Notes: generated by a model not told the origin, from the sequence alone. A stretch of DNA of 64,000 nucleotides from Fluoribacter dumoffii NY 23 (GCF_000236165.1 NZ_CM001373.1:3080712-3144711); one strand, 5' to 3'. Positions 46,755-57,060 are shown, counted from the stretch's first letter. Program-made: numbers and translations.

Positions 46755-47471
46755 TTATTTACTAAAAATTTCTTGCAAAAAATGGGTCATGGCTTGCCAG
46801 GAGCGTTCAGCAGCAATTTCATTATAAACCGTACCCAATTTCAGGTCATGGGCAAGTGGATTTGTAAAAGCATGTTGCACATGTCCATACATATGCATTT
46901 GCCAATCAACATGGGCTTCGGTCATTTCCTTACAAAATGCATGCACCGTGTCAGGTTGCACCATAGGATCATCATAACCATGTAAAGCGAGAATTTTGGC
47001 TTTAATTGGCGCAGATTTTAGCTCGCCTGGTTTATGCAGCAAACCATGAAAACTGACTACACCTTTGAGTTCGGCACCGGAACGGGCCAATTCAAGGGCA
47101 CACATGCCCCCGAAACAAAAACCAATAATGGCAACCCGCTTGCTATCGACTTCAGATAAAGAACATGCAGCGGCCAATCCTGCTTGAATCCGCCGGCGTA
47201 ATAAACTTTGATCAGCTACCAAGGGATTCATAAGAGCTTGCTTTTCTTCTACAGTAGAACCCAGTTGAGCATGACCGTACATATCTACAGCAAAACCAAC
47301 GTAACCCAGCTGCGCCAGTAATTTTGCTTTTTCACATGCAAACTCATTACGGCCACTCCAGTCATGAACGACCAAAACGGCAGGACGAGAGCCGACAAGG
47401 GACTCATCATAAGCCATAAAGCCATTAAGTTCCTGACCGTTATCATGATAAATATGATTTGATGTGTGCAT
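46755..47471 (-). CDS. dienelactone hydrolase family protein
   Basis: A 238-residue alpha/beta hydrolase with the family's cysteine nucleophile in GFCFGGMC near residue 118. The acid is in HGYDDPMVQP and the catalytic His in VQHAFTNP near residue 202. An upstream VVHDWSGRNEFACEKAKLLAQLGY segment is typical of dienelactone hydrolases. The actual substrate in Legionella is unknown. Monocistronic, with an AGGAG site. Confidence 0.87.
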   Translation of the reverse strand: MHTSNHIYHDNGQELNGFMAYDESLVGSRPAVLVVHDWSGRNEFACEKAKLLAQLGYVGFAVDMYGHAQLGSTVEEKQALMNPLVADQSLLRRRIQAGLAAACSLSEVDSKRVAIIGFCFGGMCALELARSGAELKGVVSFHGLLHKPGELKSAPIKAKILALHGYDDPMVQPDTVHAFCKEMTEAHVDWQMHMYGHVQHAFTNPLAHDLKLGTVYNEIAAERSWQAMTHFLQEIFSK

Positions 47472-47728
47472 CTCAAGCTCTCCTAAAAATAAACCAGCCG
47501 AATTAGAACTCCCTAAACGGACCCTAGTTTATAAAATTGAGACCAAGAGATAAAGCCAATGAAGTGAATAAACCCCAGTCCCCTAATTCCTTTGCCAGAG
47601 AGTGTCTTTTTTTATTCACACTCTAACTTGACATTACTCCATAGTAGTCAATGATTAGAAGAGCAAAGAAACAATAATATGTTCCGTTTTAGGCTAAAAT
47701 TAAAATAAACTCTGAAGGGAATATAATC

Positions 47729-48610
47729 ATGATTACTTCATCATTAATCCACGTACGAGATATTTTACATGCTCAATTGTGTTATCAGGCGTTTATAACG
47801 CCTATCTTTCTTCCTTTGGAAAAGGAATATAGAGATTTCGCCAAACTTGCTTGTGAATTTATTGAGGGAAAGCGTACTGAGGTAATTCATAAAGAACTTC
47901 CACGCCACCATGTGTTGCATCGTTTTGCCCCACAAAAAAATTCAAAAGGGAAGAAAATACTTATCACTCATGGATGGATATCCCGGGCAGCATACATGGC
48001 CCGTTTAATCCATGCGCTGCATCAGCAAGGATATGAAGTATATGCTCTTGATTTTCCCGCACATGGCGAAGCAAAGGGGTTGCAGTTACCCTGGACGGAT
48101 GCAGTTGCTATTTTAAAGGATACCATTAATGAGCATGGACCTTTTTATGCTGTTATTGGACATTCTTTCGGCGGCTCTATGCTCCTTAATACCTTGAATG
48201 TTGCGGGCCAACTTCCCGAATGGCAATTAGCCCATAAACCGGAACGAGCAATTCTGATTGCCTCACCCACGCAAATGCGCAGTCCTGTTAACCGAATTGC
48301 AAAAAAATTCAAATTGAGCGGCCATGGTTATTTGTATTTGCGCCAGGTAATGAAACAGCAAGCACGCTTTGATATCAAGCTGGTTCGTTTACACCATTTC
48401 ATTTCCCAATCCCCAGATATTTCTTTTTTATGCATTCATGGGGAGCTTGATAAAACGATCAGTACCAAGGAATCAATTGAATTTTGTAAAAAATACCCTA
48501 ATGCAAAGCTTTGTCTTCTCCCTGAGGCAAATCATGTGAGCGTTTTGCTTGATGAACGAGTAGAACATTTGGTTTGTGATTTTTTGGAAGGGAGAGGAGC
48601 TGTATCGTAA
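47729..48610 (+). CDS. alpha/beta hydrolase (lysophospholipase-like)
   Basis: A 293-residue alpha/beta hydrolase. The oxyanion segment is THGWISRAAYM near residue 79, the nucleophile elbow is GHSFGGSM near residue 147, and the acid is in HGELDKTI near 234. The last catalytic His is in EANHVSVL near 270. It lacks a signal peptide. The specific substrate is unknown. It converges on rpoH. Confidence 0.83.
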   Translation: MITSSLIHVRDILHAQLCYQAFITPIFLPLEKEYRDFAKLACEFIEGKRTEVIHKELPRHHVLHRFAPQKNSKGKKILITHGWISRAAYMARLIHALHQQGYEVYALDFPAHGEAKGLQLPWTDAVAILKDTINEHGPFYAVIGHSFGGSMLLNTLNVAGQLPEWQLAHKPERAILIASPTQMRSPVNRIAKKFKLSGHGYLYLRQVMKQQARFDIKLVRLHHFISQSPDISFLCIHGELDKTISTKESIEFCKKYPNAKLCLLPEANHVSVLLDERVEHLVCDFLEGRGAVS

Positions 48611-48687
48611 AAAAAGTGGGCTCTATGATAATTGGTTTAAAATCAGAATCCCGGATTACTTTACTTCATCCAGGATCCTGTAAGACA

Positions 48688-49545
48688 TTATTCAGTTTCT
48701 ATATATTGCCGCAATTTTTTCATTGCATTTTTTTCAAGCTGTCGAACCCGCTCGGCGGACACGCCATACTTTTTGGCCAAATCATGTAATGTCAGTTTGT
48801 CTTCAGCTAACCAGCGTTGTTGTAAAATATCCTGGCTGCGCGCATCTAATTGCTCCAGAGCAAGCATCAGCTTTTCATGGCCATGCTCTCCGGCATTTTC
48901 TTTTTCCAGTAATACAGAAGGATCATCATTCGCATTAAACAAATAGCGTTCAGGTGCTGTATAAAATTCATCATGATCATCTGCATCAGGAGCATCGTAA
49001 GGCGTATCCATTGCATTCAAACGCTGTTCCATGACAAGAACATCTTCACAGCTTACGCCCAAATCGTTGGCTACAGCACTTACTTCTTCCGGACTCATCC
49101 ACCCCAAACGATTTTTCATTTGGCGGAGATTAAAAAATAACTTACGCTGTGCTTTAGTTGTCGCAATTTTAACAATACGCCAGTTGCGAAGAACATATTC
49201 ATGGATTTCCGCTTTTATCCAATGCACGGCAAAAGAAACAAGGCGTACGCCCATCTTGGGATCAAAACGTTTTACCGCCTTCATCAAGCCAATATTACCT
49301 TCCTGAATCAAGTCATTCAGAGGTAAACCATAACCTAAATAGCCACGAGCTACCCGGACAACATAGCGTAAATGAGCAAGAACCAAACAGCGTGCAGCAT
49401 CAAGATCCCCTTCCGTATGAAAACGCTCAGCATAGGCAATCTCTTCCTCTAAAGACAACATAGGAATTTGATTAACCCTGTGAATGTAAGAATCAAGACT
49501 GCCCACAGGTAAATTCATTTCGGCAAGTTGCAAATATTGACTCAT
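48688..49545 (-). CDS. rpoH: RNA polymerase heat-shock sigma factor RpoH
   Basis: Sigma-32, which directs transcription of chaperone and protease genes. From the ATG at 49545 (GGAAGGAAG upstream) it is 285 residues. Region 2 is [48 protein letters not shown] (in parts, about 78-125). The RpoH box (QRKLFFNLR near 132) is present, and region 4 ends with the helix-turn-helix [19 protein letters not shown]. It follows ftsX in the conserved ftsYEX-rpoH order. Confidence 0.95.
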   Translation of the reverse strand: MSQYLQLAEMNLPVGSLDSYIHRVNQIPMLSLEEEIAYAERFHTEGDLDAARCLVLAHLRYVVRVARGYLGYGLPLNDLIQEGNIGLMKAVKRFDPKMGVRLVSFAVHWIKAEIHEYVLRNWRIVKIATTKAQRKLFFNLRQMKNRLGWMSPEEVSAVANDLGVSCEDVLVMEQRLNAMDTPYDAPDADDHDEFYTAPERYLFNANDDPSVLLEKENAGEHGHEKLMLALEQLDARSQDILQQRWLAEDKLTLHDLAKKYGVSAERVRQLEKNAMKKLRQYIETE

Positions 49546-49599
49546 GCTTCCTTCCTCTAAAATTTCTCTGTACAAATTAGGTGAATGTAAGACAACTAC

Positions 49600-50529
49600 T
49601 CATAATTGTGGTTCAATGGAAGCCAGTTGGCGTTTTACAGATAAACGCGCCCCCATCCATCCAAGTATAATTGCAAACAAAACAAGTAGCAAGATCTGTC
49701 GCATTGACAATCCTGTTAACGGATAGTGCATTTGATAAGCAACCGCCAGCTGATTTACCGCCGCACCCAAGCTAAAAATAAAAATATTAACCATAAATAT
49801 AGCAAAAACCGCACCTAAGGCACCATACCATACCCCGGCATACAAAAAAGGCCTGAGAATAAACTGATCTTTTGCCCCAATGAGTTTCAGGACCTGAATT
49901 TCCTCTTGTCGGCTATGCAGCGCCAAGCGCAAAGTAGTTCCCACAATCATAATTACAGCCATTGCCAGTAATGCCAGCAAAGCATCTGCAAATTTAGCTG
50001 CAAATCCTAAAAGGGCATGCAAGCGGCTTATCCACTCCATATCTACTTTTGCATTTTCTATTTGTGCGACCGTTTGTAACTGGCGTGCCAATAAGTCCAA
50101 TTTTGCGGGTGAATCAATGGTTAAAGCCGGGACGACATCTATTAAAGCCGGCAAAGGGTTCTCAGGAAGATAATGCATGATATCTTGCATCCCCTCTTGC
50201 TGAGTTAATTCTGCCAAACCATCGGTGGAGGATTTTAAAGAAACCTGGGCGACCCCATCCGTTTCCCGGACTTTTTGCAGTACAAGCTGTTGTTCTGCTT
50301 CAGATAATCCTGGTTTTAGGTATAAAGAAACATGCCCGCCGCGCTGCCAAGTTGCCGTTAATTTAGCGACGTTATCTGAAAACACCCAAAACAGAGCCGG
50401 TAAAGCCAGGGTAATAGCGATAACCAGAGATGTCATCATCGAGGCCAAAGGTTTACGACATAACGAGTTTAAGCTTTGCACTGCCGCCTGCAGATGATAA
50501 GAAAGGATTGCTTGTGCCTGTTTTAACAC
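49600..50529 (-). CDS. ftsX: cell division protein FtsX
   Basis: A membrane protein that with FtsE activates peptidoglycan hydrolases at the septum. The 309-residue product has one N-terminal helix (about 30-50), a periplasmic domain (about 55-170) and three C-terminal helices. The conserved RQEEIQVLKLIGAKDQFILRPFLYAG is a cytoplasmic loop typical of FtsX. Its start overlaps the end of ftsE by seven bases. Confidence 0.94.
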   Translation of the reverse strand: MLKQAQAILSYHLQAAVQSLNSLCRKPLASMMTSLVIAITLALPALFWVFSDNVAKLTATWQRGGHVSLYLKPGLSEAEQQLVLQKVRETDGVAQVSLKSSTDGLAELTQQEGMQDIMHYLPENPLPALIDVVPALTIDSPAKLDLLARQLQTVAQIENAKVDMEWISRLHALLGFAAKFADALLALLAMAVIMIVGTTLRLALHSRQEEIQVLKLIGAKDQFILRPFLYAGVWYGALGAVFAIFMVNIFIFSLGAAVNQLAVAYQMHYPLTGLSMRQILLLVLFAIILGWMGARLSVKRQLASIEPQL

Positions 50530-51173
50530 ATTCGTCCTCCTTTAAGCATCACAATCCGGTGCTTCATTCCTGCAATCAGTGCCAAATCATGGGTGGCAAT
50601 CAATATGCTAACCCCCACTTGGTTAAATTGTTCAAAAATAGCCATGATTTCTGCCGAAAGTTTGGGGTCAAGATTACCGGTAGGCTCATCAGCCAATAGT
50701 AAAGCAGGCTTATGCACTACAGCACGTGCAATTCCCACCCGTTGTTGCTCACCACCTGACAAATGCACAGGCAGCATCCTTTCCTTACTTAATAACCCCA
50801 CCATATCCAAGGCAGCATGTACTCGTTTGGCAATCATGGGGTAGGACATCCCCTGAATTTGCAAAGGGAGAGCAACGTTATCAAATACTGTACGGTCATT
50901 GAGCAAGTAAGGGGATTGAAAGGTAATTCCCAACTGGCTGCGATGGGCAGCAACATCGCGTTTTTTTAAATGATTCAAACGCAAACCATTAACGGTTAAT
51001 TGACCTGAGGTAGGCCATTCTAAAAGAGCGATCAATTTAAGCAAGGTGCTTTTTCCTGCTCCTGAATGCCCGGTAAGAAAGGCCATTTCTCCTTTTTGCA
51101 AGGAAAAGTTCACCTGACTTAATGCTTCAAAACCCCCTGGATAACGTTTAGTTACTTGGTCAAATGTGATCAT
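50523..51173 (-). CDS. ftsE: cell division ATP-binding protein FtsE
   Basis: This is the ATPase of the FtsEX complex. From the ATG at 51173 it has 216 residues, the usual size, with Walker A GHSGAGKST near residue 35, the Q-loop FQSPYLL, signature LSGGEQQRVGIARA near 137, and Walker B LLLADEPTGNLD near 160. The frame extends 11 codons upstream into ftsY, without support. The chosen start overlaps the ftsY stop by 14 bases. Confidence 0.95.
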   Translation of the reverse strand: MITFDQVTKRYPGGFEALSQVNFSLQKGEMAFLTGHSGAGKSTLLKLIALLEWPTSGQLTVNGLRLNHLKKRDVAAHRSQLGITFQSPYLLNDRTVFDNVALPLQIQGMSYPMIAKRVHAALDMVGLLSKERMLPVHLSGGEQQRVGIARAVVHKPALLLADEPTGNLDPKLSAEIMAIFEQFNQVGVSILIATHDLALIAGMKHRIVMLKGGRMC

Positions 51174-52212
51174 TGAAAAGTGCACCAACAAATTGCGCTG
51201 CATCAAAGGGGCGTAAATCCTCTATCCCTTCACCAATCCCTATATAACGAAAGGGTATGCCTAATTCATTTGCTATGGCAAATAAAATTCCACCTTTAGC
51301 GGTACCGTCCAATTTAGTCATGGTAATTCCTGTCAAACCTACAGCTTCATGAAATTGGCGTGCCTGAACCAAAGCATTTTGCCCGATGCTTGCATCCAGT
51401 ATCAACATCGTCTCGTGAGGAGCTTCAGGACACAGTTTATGGAGTACACGTTTTACCTTTTTTAACTCGTCCATCAAATTGCCTTGAGTATGCAGCCGAC
51501 CTGCGGTATCAGCAATTAAAACATCTATTTTACGTGCTTTTGCAGCTTGCAAGGCATCAAAAATAACCGAGGCGCTGTCGGCGCCGGTTTGCTGCGCAAT
51601 CACCGGGATGTCATTGCGCTCACCCCAGACATGTAATTGCTCCACTGCAGCAGCTCTAAAAGTATCTCCCGCAGCAAGCATTACTTTCTTGCCCTGCTGC
51701 TGAAATTGTTTTGCCAGTTTTCCTATAGTAGTTGTTTTTCCTGCGCCATTCACTCCTACCATCAAGATTACAAATGGAGAATGGTCTGCAGTTTCTAAGG
51801 TCAGCTCTTGATCGTTACGGCTTAAAATTGCTTGCAAGTGCGATTTCAATGCCTCATAAACAGCATTACCATCGGATAATTGATTACGGGCCAGGCTATC
51901 TGTTAACTGTTTCAATACTATCTGGGTGGTCTCCATCCCCAAATCCGCACTGATTAAAAGAGTTTCCAACTCATCCAATAAATCCTGGCTGATTTCTTTT
52001 TTTCCTAACAGCAAACGGCCAATTCCATCACCCAATTGATGGCGTGTTTTACTTAATCCTTTCCTGAACCGGGCAAAAATACCTTCTTTTACAGGCTCTT
52101 GCTGTTGTTCTGCTATTTCGACAGGAGCAGCAGGCAACGAGTCAGTAGCTCTTGGTGAATGATCGGCCTCTGCGGAGGTAGAATCATGATTTCGTTTAAA
52201 CCATTTAATCAT
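51160..52212 (-). CDS. ftsY: signal recognition particle receptor FtsY
   Basis: The SRP receptor GTPase that docks ribosome-nascent chain complexes on the membrane. The 350-residue protein has a short charged A domain (about 1-55), the NG domain with GVNGAGKTTTIGKLA near residue 153, DTFRAAAVEQL near 183, DTAGR near 235, and TKLDGTAKGG near 298. It is the first gene of ftsYEX-rpoH and diverges from the M16 peptidase pair. Confidence 0.96.
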   Translation of the reverse strand: MIKWFKRNHDSTSAEADHSPRATDSLPAAPVEIAEQQQEPVKEGIFARFRKGLSKTRHQLGDGIGRLLLGKKEISQDLLDELETLLISADLGMETTQIVLKQLTDSLARNQLSDGNAVYEALKSHLQAILSRNDQELTLETADHSPFVILMVGVNGAGKTTTIGKLAKQFQQQGKKVMLAAGDTFRAAAVEQLHVWGERNDIPVIAQQTGADSASVIFDALQAAKARKIDVLIADTAGRLHTQGNLMDELKKVKRVLHKLCPEAPHETMLILDASIGQNALVQARQFHEAVGLTGITMTKLDGTAKGGILFAIANELGIPFRYIGIGEGIEDLRPFDAAQFVGALFNDHI

Positions 52213-52273
52213 AGAGTATACAAATCCTGAAAAATATGAAATTCTATCATCTTTTTTACTTTGAGGTTAAGTT

Positions 52274-53596
52274 GTGCGCAAAATACTCTTTACTTTACTC
52301 ATGGTACTATCTTGCCAGACCTTTAGCCAAGTTCAAGAGTTTATTTTGAATAATGGTTTAAAAATATTGGTCAAAGAAGATCATCGAGCTCCAATTGCCG
52401 TATCGATGATTTGGTATAACGTCGGCTCTGCAGATGAACCCGGCGGAATTACCGGTGTATCCCATGCGATAGAGCACATGATGTTTAAAGGCACTGAAAA
52501 ATTTCCTTTAGGCGTCTTTTCCAAAACTATAGCTGAAATGGGTGCACAAGCCAATGCATTTACCAATAATGACTATACTGCTTTTTTTGAAAAAATCGAC
52601 GCTTCAAAACTAGCTACCAGCTTTGAACTGGAAGCAGACCGCATGAATCATTTACTTCTTGATGCTAACGAATTTGCCAAAGAAATTAAAGTCATTCAGG
52701 AGGAACGGCGCCTACGGACGGACGATAACCCTCAAGCTCTCGCTTTTGAACGTTTTTTGGCTACTGCCCATTTAAGCGCCCCTTATCATCATCCGGTCAT
52801 TGGTTGGATGAATGATTTGAAACAAATGAAAGTTGAGGATGTGAGAGAATGGTATAAAAAATATTATGCCCCAAACAATGCGACTTTAGTTGTTGTCGGT
52901 GATGTGAATCCCGAACAGGTTCGTGCTTTGGCAGAAAATTATTTTGGCGCGTTGCCCAAACAACCTGTTCCGGAGCGAAAACTTAAAAGAGAACCACCGG
53001 AGTTAGGGGAAAAAATTGTTCATATCCAAGCTGCGGCAAAATTACCTTTACTGATGATAGGTTACTCAGTTCCCAGCGTAAACACCGCAAAAGAATCATA
53101 TGAACCTTATGCTTTGGAGGTCATCTCCGGAATTTTGGACGCAGGTGACAGTGCGCGTTTTTCTAAAAATCTGATTCGTGGCAAGCACATCGCGAATGAT
53201 GCAGATGCCTACTATAACCCCTACACCCGGTATCAAACTCAGTTTATTGTTTATGGTTCGCCCAACCAAAGCCATACAATTAATGACTTGCAAAGCAGTC
53301 TTCTTAATCAGCTTGAGGAATTGAAAAATAATCCGGTAAGCGATATCGAATTGCAACGAATTAAAAATCAAATCATCGCCCAAAAAACATTCGAAAAGGA
53401 TTCAATTTTCGGACAGGCATCAGAATTGGGCCTTTTAGAAACAATCGGAGTGGGTTGGAAAAAAAGTGAGGATTATACCCGCGCAATTAATGCGATTACT
53501 CCACAACAAATCCAGCAAACCGCCCAACGTTATTTTCAAAAAAATAATATGACCACAGCAATCCTCGAACCTCAGACTCAAAAGGTGACGCCATGA
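52274..53596 (+). CDS. M16 family zinc metallopeptidase (active)
   Basis: A 440-residue secreted insulinase-family peptidase. A signal peptide covers about residues 1-19. The inverted zinc motif is His64-x2-Glu67-His68 (HAIEH), with the third ligand around Glu143/144 in IQEERRLRTD. The start is GTG with GAGG seven bases upstream. The next gene encodes an M16 protein without the motif and overlaps by four bases (ATGA). Such active/inactive pairs form heterodimers. Legionella annotations often call it PqqL-like. Confidence 0.92.
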   Translation: MRKILFTLLMVLSCQTFSQVQEFILNNGLKILVKEDHRAPIAVSMIWYNVGSADEPGGITGVSHAIEHMMFKGTEKFPLGVFSKTIAEMGAQANAFTNNDYTAFFEKIDASKLATSFELEADRMNHLLLDANEFAKEIKVIQEERRLRTDDNPQALAFERFLATAHLSAPYHHPVIGWMNDLKQMKVEDVREWYKKYYAPNNATLVVVGDVNPEQVRALAENYFGALPKQPVPERKLKREPPELGEKIVHIQAAAKLPLLMIGYSVPSVNTAKESYEPYALEVISGILDAGDSARFSKNLIRGKHIANDADAYYNPYTRYQTQFIVYGSPNQSHTINDLQSSLLNQLEELKNNPVSDIELQRIKNQIIAQKTFEKDSIFGQASELGLLETIGVGWKKSEDYTRAINAITPQQIQQTAQRYFQKNNMTTAILEPQTQKVTP

Positions 53597-54897
53597 GAAT
53601 TTTTAGCGCATGTATTTTGGCATTAACGATTGGACTGTCACATCCAGCGACAGCGAGTACATTCAAAACAGAAAAATGGGTAACTAAAAATGGAGTCCAA
53701 GTTGTTTTTTATCCTGCCATGGAAGTCCCGATGCTTGATGTCAGTATCGCTTTTGCAGCAGGTTCCGCCTATGACGATAACCAGTATGGACTTAGCGCCC
53801 TAACCAGCAGCATGATGAATCAGGGAAATGGGGGTAAGAGCGCCAGCGTCATCGCCGAAACTTTAGCTGATGTAGGAGCACAGTATAAAGTTGAAATTAA
53901 TCGGGATATGGTGGTTTTTAGCCTGAGAACTTTAGTTGCAGCGGAGGAGATGAGCAAAGCCAGTTCTGTATTTGCCCAAATCCTTAATCACCCTGATTTT
54001 CCTGATCCGGCTTTTTATCGAGTAAAAAAACAACAATTAATGGCTATTGAGCAGGCTCAAGAATCCCCCGAAGACGTAGCCCAGCTTAATTTTTTCCAGG
54101 ATTTATATCCAAATCATCCTTATGGACATCCCGTTAATGGGACAATGGAACGCGTTAATGCAATTAACAAAAACCAGCTCATTGAATTTAAACAACGGTA
54201 TTATGTTGCAAAAAACTCCATTTTAGTTATGGTAGGAGCAATTAATAGCAAAACGGCACATCAATTGGCTGACCAGTTGACACAGGAGCTCCCAGAAGGA
54301 CAAGCCGCCCCTGCTATCCCTAAAGCACCTCAACTCCCTCAATCTCAAACTGTGAACATTCCATTCCCATCATCCCAGACGATGATACGCCTGGGTCAAA
54401 TCGGTATCGACCATCACAATCCCAATAATTTCCCTCTTGTAGTAGGCAATTATGTTTTGGGCGGGGGGTCTTTAGTTTCCCAGCTTGGCGTAGAGGTCAG
54501 AGAAAAACGCGGTTTAGCCTATGGAATAGACAGTCTCTTTGTTCCCATGTCAGGAAATGGACCTTTTCTCATCAGCTTATCAACAAGGAACAAACAAACC
54601 GGGGAAGCATTGGAGGTGATTAAGACTGTTTTAGGGAATTACCTTGATAAGGGACCGACTGATGAAGAGTTGGATGCTGCGAAAAAATACCTCACAGGAA
54701 GTTTCCCGCTTTCTTTATCAGGTAACCGCAGTATTGCTAATATTTTGTTACGGATGAACTTTTATCATTTGCCAGAAGATTTTCTCGATACCTATACTGC
54801 ACGTGTTAATGCGGTCACCAGTCAGCAAGTGAGACAGGCATTCAAACAACAGCTCGATCCTGATAAATTATTATTGGTTACTGTAGGTAAATCGTGA
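53593..54897 (+). CDS. M16 family protein, catalytically inactive partner
   Basis: A 434-residue M16 homologue with a signal peptide (about 1-21). At the site of the zinc motif it has GLSALTSSMMNQG, so His and Glu ligands are missing. The C-terminal half keeps the glycine-rich loop (NYVLGGGSLVSQLGVEVREKRGLAYGI), typical of partner subunits. It follows the active M16 gene, and its stop overlaps the rsmD start (GTGA). Confidence 0.9.
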   Translation: MRIFSACILALTIGLSHPATASTFKTEKWVTKNGVQVVFYPAMEVPMLDVSIAFAAGSAYDDNQYGLSALTSSMMNQGNGGKSASVIAETLADVGAQYKVEINRDMVVFSLRTLVAAEEMSKASSVFAQILNHPDFPDPAFYRVKKQQLMAIEQAQESPEDVAQLNFFQDLYPNHPYGHPVNGTMERVNAINKNQLIEFKQRYYVAKNSILVMVGAINSKTAHQLADQLTQELPEGQAAPAIPKAPQLPQSQTVNIPFPSSQTMIRLGQIGIDHHNPNNFPLVVGNYVLGGGSLVSQLGVEVREKRGLAYGIDSLFVPMSGNGPFLISLSTRNKQTGEALEVIKTVLGNYLDKGPTDEELDAAKKYLTGSFPLSLSGNRSIANILLRMNFYHLPEDFLDTYTARVNAVTSQQVRQAFKQQLDPDKLLLVTVGKS

Positions 54898-55439
54898 AAC
54901 AGATCATTCGTATCATAGGAGGAGTATACCGAGGGAAAAAAATACATTTCCCCGATATAGAAGGACTCCGTCCTACCCCGGATCGGGTACGTGAAACTTT
55001 ATTCAACTGGCTTATGCACGAGATAAGGGATGCTCGCTGCCTGGATGCTTTTGCAGGCAGCGGCGCTTTGGGCTTGGAGGCATTTTCCCGTGGAGCGAAA
55101 CAGGTTGTTTTTCTTGAGCAATCGCCCAAAGCCCATGCCAGTTTACAAAAAATAATTTCCACATTTAATAGCCCCAAACTCCAGTTGTTGCAAACGGATG
55201 CCCTAAAATACCTACAGAGCAATTCGAAAGAATTTGATATTATTTTTCTGGATCCGCCTTTTGCTAAAAATTATCTCCCTCAATGTCTTTCCCATATCAC
55301 GCAAGGCAATATTCTCAAATCGGGAGGTCTTGTTTACCTGGAATCCCCTGCGCTAATTTCCATGGATGAAAAAAAATGGAAACAAATAAAAATGAAACAA
55401 GCAGGACAAGTGATCTATGCCTTGTTTGAAAAATTATGA
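54894..55439 (+). CDS. rsmD: 16S rRNA (guanine966-N2)-methyltransferase RsmD
   Basis: This enzyme methylates G966 of 16S rRNA during 30S assembly. The 181-residue protein has IIGGVYRGKKI at its start, RPTPDRVRETLFNWL, the SAM motif LDAFAGSGALGLEAFSRGA near residue 50, and the catalytic DPPF in IIFLDPPFAKNYL near 117. The start is a GTG overlapping the preceding stop. Gap to dotD: about 215 bases. Confidence 0.95.
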   Translation: MKQIIRIIGGVYRGKKIHFPDIEGLRPTPDRVRETLFNWLMHEIRDARCLDAFAGSGALGLEAFSRGAKQVVFLEQSPKAHASLQKIISTFNSPKLQLLQTDALKYLQSNSKEFDIIFLDPPFAKNYLPQCLSHITQGNILKSGGLVYLESPALISMDEKKWKQIKMKQAGQVIYALFEKL

Positions 55440-55653
55440 TATTTCCTGATCATAATCTAACAGCAAATCCGAAATAACACGCAACCCTTTGGTTTATTCT
55501 CATGCCTGCATGCCACTAATCACAATGACCAAAGCCAAAACGCTTGGGGGCGATTATTTATTTTAAATCATACAATTCCTCATTTATATGCTTGACAAGC
55601 AGCCTAGCTCCTGTTTCAATCAAATGAATAATTCCAGACATAAAAGATATTGA

Positions 55654-56145
55654 ATGAACAACAAGCTTGTCATGCTATTTATTGCCTCAATTTTGCTTGT
55701 AGGTTGTAAACATGGTGGCGTACTTTTTAAAAAACCACCAGTCAACAATCCAAGTGATGATGCTACAATTAAATTAGCAGAGGCAGCAGTATCTGTAAGC
55801 GATTCAATGCATGAAATGGCGAGAGTCGAGAAAGTAATTCTCCCACCGCCTATAGACAATACATTGACCATTCCTAATGCCTATAATTTACAAGCCCGCG
55901 CAAGCGTGGACTGGTCTGGACCTATTGAAGAACTGGCAGCTCGTATCGCCAAGTCAGCCCATTTCAGGCTACGTGTTTTGGGAAATGCTCCTTCACTCCC
56001 GATTTTGATAAGCCTAAATGTTAAAGATCAAAGTTTAGCTGAAATCCTGCGTGATATTGATTATCAAGCCGGCAAAAAAGCCGACATTCACGTATACCCT
56101 AACAGTCAGGTTGTTGAATTGCGCTATGCGAAAATTTATTCCTAG
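55654..56145 (+). CDS. dotD: Dot/Icm core outer-membrane lipoprotein DotD
   Basis: DotD is an outer-membrane lipoprotein of the Dot/Icm core complex, with DotC and DotH. The 163-residue precursor has a lipobox (LLVGC, Cys18) and a disordered region. The C-terminal domain (about 85-160) has the secretin N0-like pattern VDWSGPIEELAARIAKSAHFRLRVLG, then a LAEILRDIDYQAGKKADIHV block. The dotC start lies inside its 3' end, 20 bases of overlap. Confidence 0.95.
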   Translation: MNNKLVMLFIASILLVGCKHGGVLFKKPPVNNPSDDATIKLAEAAVSVSDSMHEMARVEKVILPPPIDNTLTIPNAYNLQARASVDWSGPIEELAARIAKSAHFRLRVLGNAPSLPILISLNVKDQSLAEILRDIDYQAGKKADIHVYPNSQVVELRYAKIYS

Positions 56146-57055
56146 TTTAATAGTTGTATTATCTGCTTCATTACTTGCTTGCCACTCATCAAAATACATG
56201 GGTGATACTGGTTCGTTAGCTGGTTTACAGGCGATGGCCAATGTAAACGTCAAGCAAAGAAACAAGAAACAAAGCGGCAAAATTCGACAAATTGCTCTCA
56301 AGGAAACTGCCTTAAGTCTTGGCGCACAAGCAGGTTTAGCATGGCGTGCAAAGATAATTGATGAGCATCTCATCAGGCAAAGCCGCAGACTGGATGCTAT
56401 TTATGACTTTAACTCCCTAATCCTTGAACATAATATTATGCCTCCTGTACTCCTGGAAGGTAGAAATACACTTAATCTTGCTGATGCGCAAACTATCCGT
56501 ATTTCAGATCGCACCTATAAAGTAGCAAAACAAGCGCGTTTTGTGACTACCCCCCCAAATTGGCGTCAATATTTATGGCTTGATTATGTAAAACCCGAAT
56601 ACCCTCACTATACCTTGCTCCCCAAGACCAAGATAGAGAAGAAAATATGGTGTATCTACACGGCAAAAGGCTGGAAAAACGGTATTGATCAGGCAAATAC
56701 TATCCTTGAAGAAAATATTGCCCGAATTAAAGAAGATTTTGTAGGCATGATCCTCTACAGAAAATTATTAGCCATGAACATGGTTACCCCACCCTTTGTC
56801 TCTCATACAGACCTCGGCATCACTGGGGATTCCTCTGAAATGCATATTGACGACAGAGTACTAAGAATTACTGCACTTCCTGCATTGAATGTGAATAGCG
56901 AACAATGGAGAGCTGCGGTTTCTAAAGATGAAAATGCTCTTGAACAATTTAAAAACATGGAAAAATTGGCAAATCGTTCTAAAATTATAATAACAGATAA
57001 GTCCTGGCAGCCGACAATAGCCCCAGTTAATGATAACAACAATCTTCACCAATAA
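56126..57055 (+). CDS. dotC: Dot/Icm core lipoprotein DotC
   Basis: DotC is an outer-membrane lipoprotein that, with DotD, positions DotH. From the ATG at 56126 it is 309 residues with a lipobox (LLACHSS). A longer frame from 56051 has no signal peptide at its start, so it is rejected. The body matches DotC: SLAGLQAMANVNVKQRNKKQSGKIRQIALKETALSLGAQAGLAWRAK near the start, then PPNWRQYLWLDY near 145. A Lys/Asn-rich C-terminal tail follows. Confidence 0.95.
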   Translation: MRKFIPSLIVVLSASLLACHSSKYMGDTGSLAGLQAMANVNVKQRNKKQSGKIRQIALKETALSLGAQAGLAWRAKIIDEHLIRQSRRLDAIYDFNSLILEHNIMPPVLLEGRNTLNLADAQTIRISDRTYKVAKQARFVTTPPNWRQYLWLDYVKPEYPHYTLLPKTKIEKKIWCIYTAKGWKNGIDQANTILEENIARIKEDFVGMILYRKLLAMNMVTPPFVSHTDLGITGDSSEMHIDDRVLRITALPALNVNSEQWRAAVSKDENALEQFKNMEKLANRSKIIITDKSWQPTIAPVNDNNNLHQ

Positions 57056-57060
57056 TATGT

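Noticed and set aside
53593..54897. Second M16 gene as an active protease
   Set aside because: The HxxEH zinc motif is absent at the expected position.
56051..56125. N-terminal extension of DotC
   Set aside because: It would bury the lipoprotein signal; the ATG at 56126 gives a standard lipobox.
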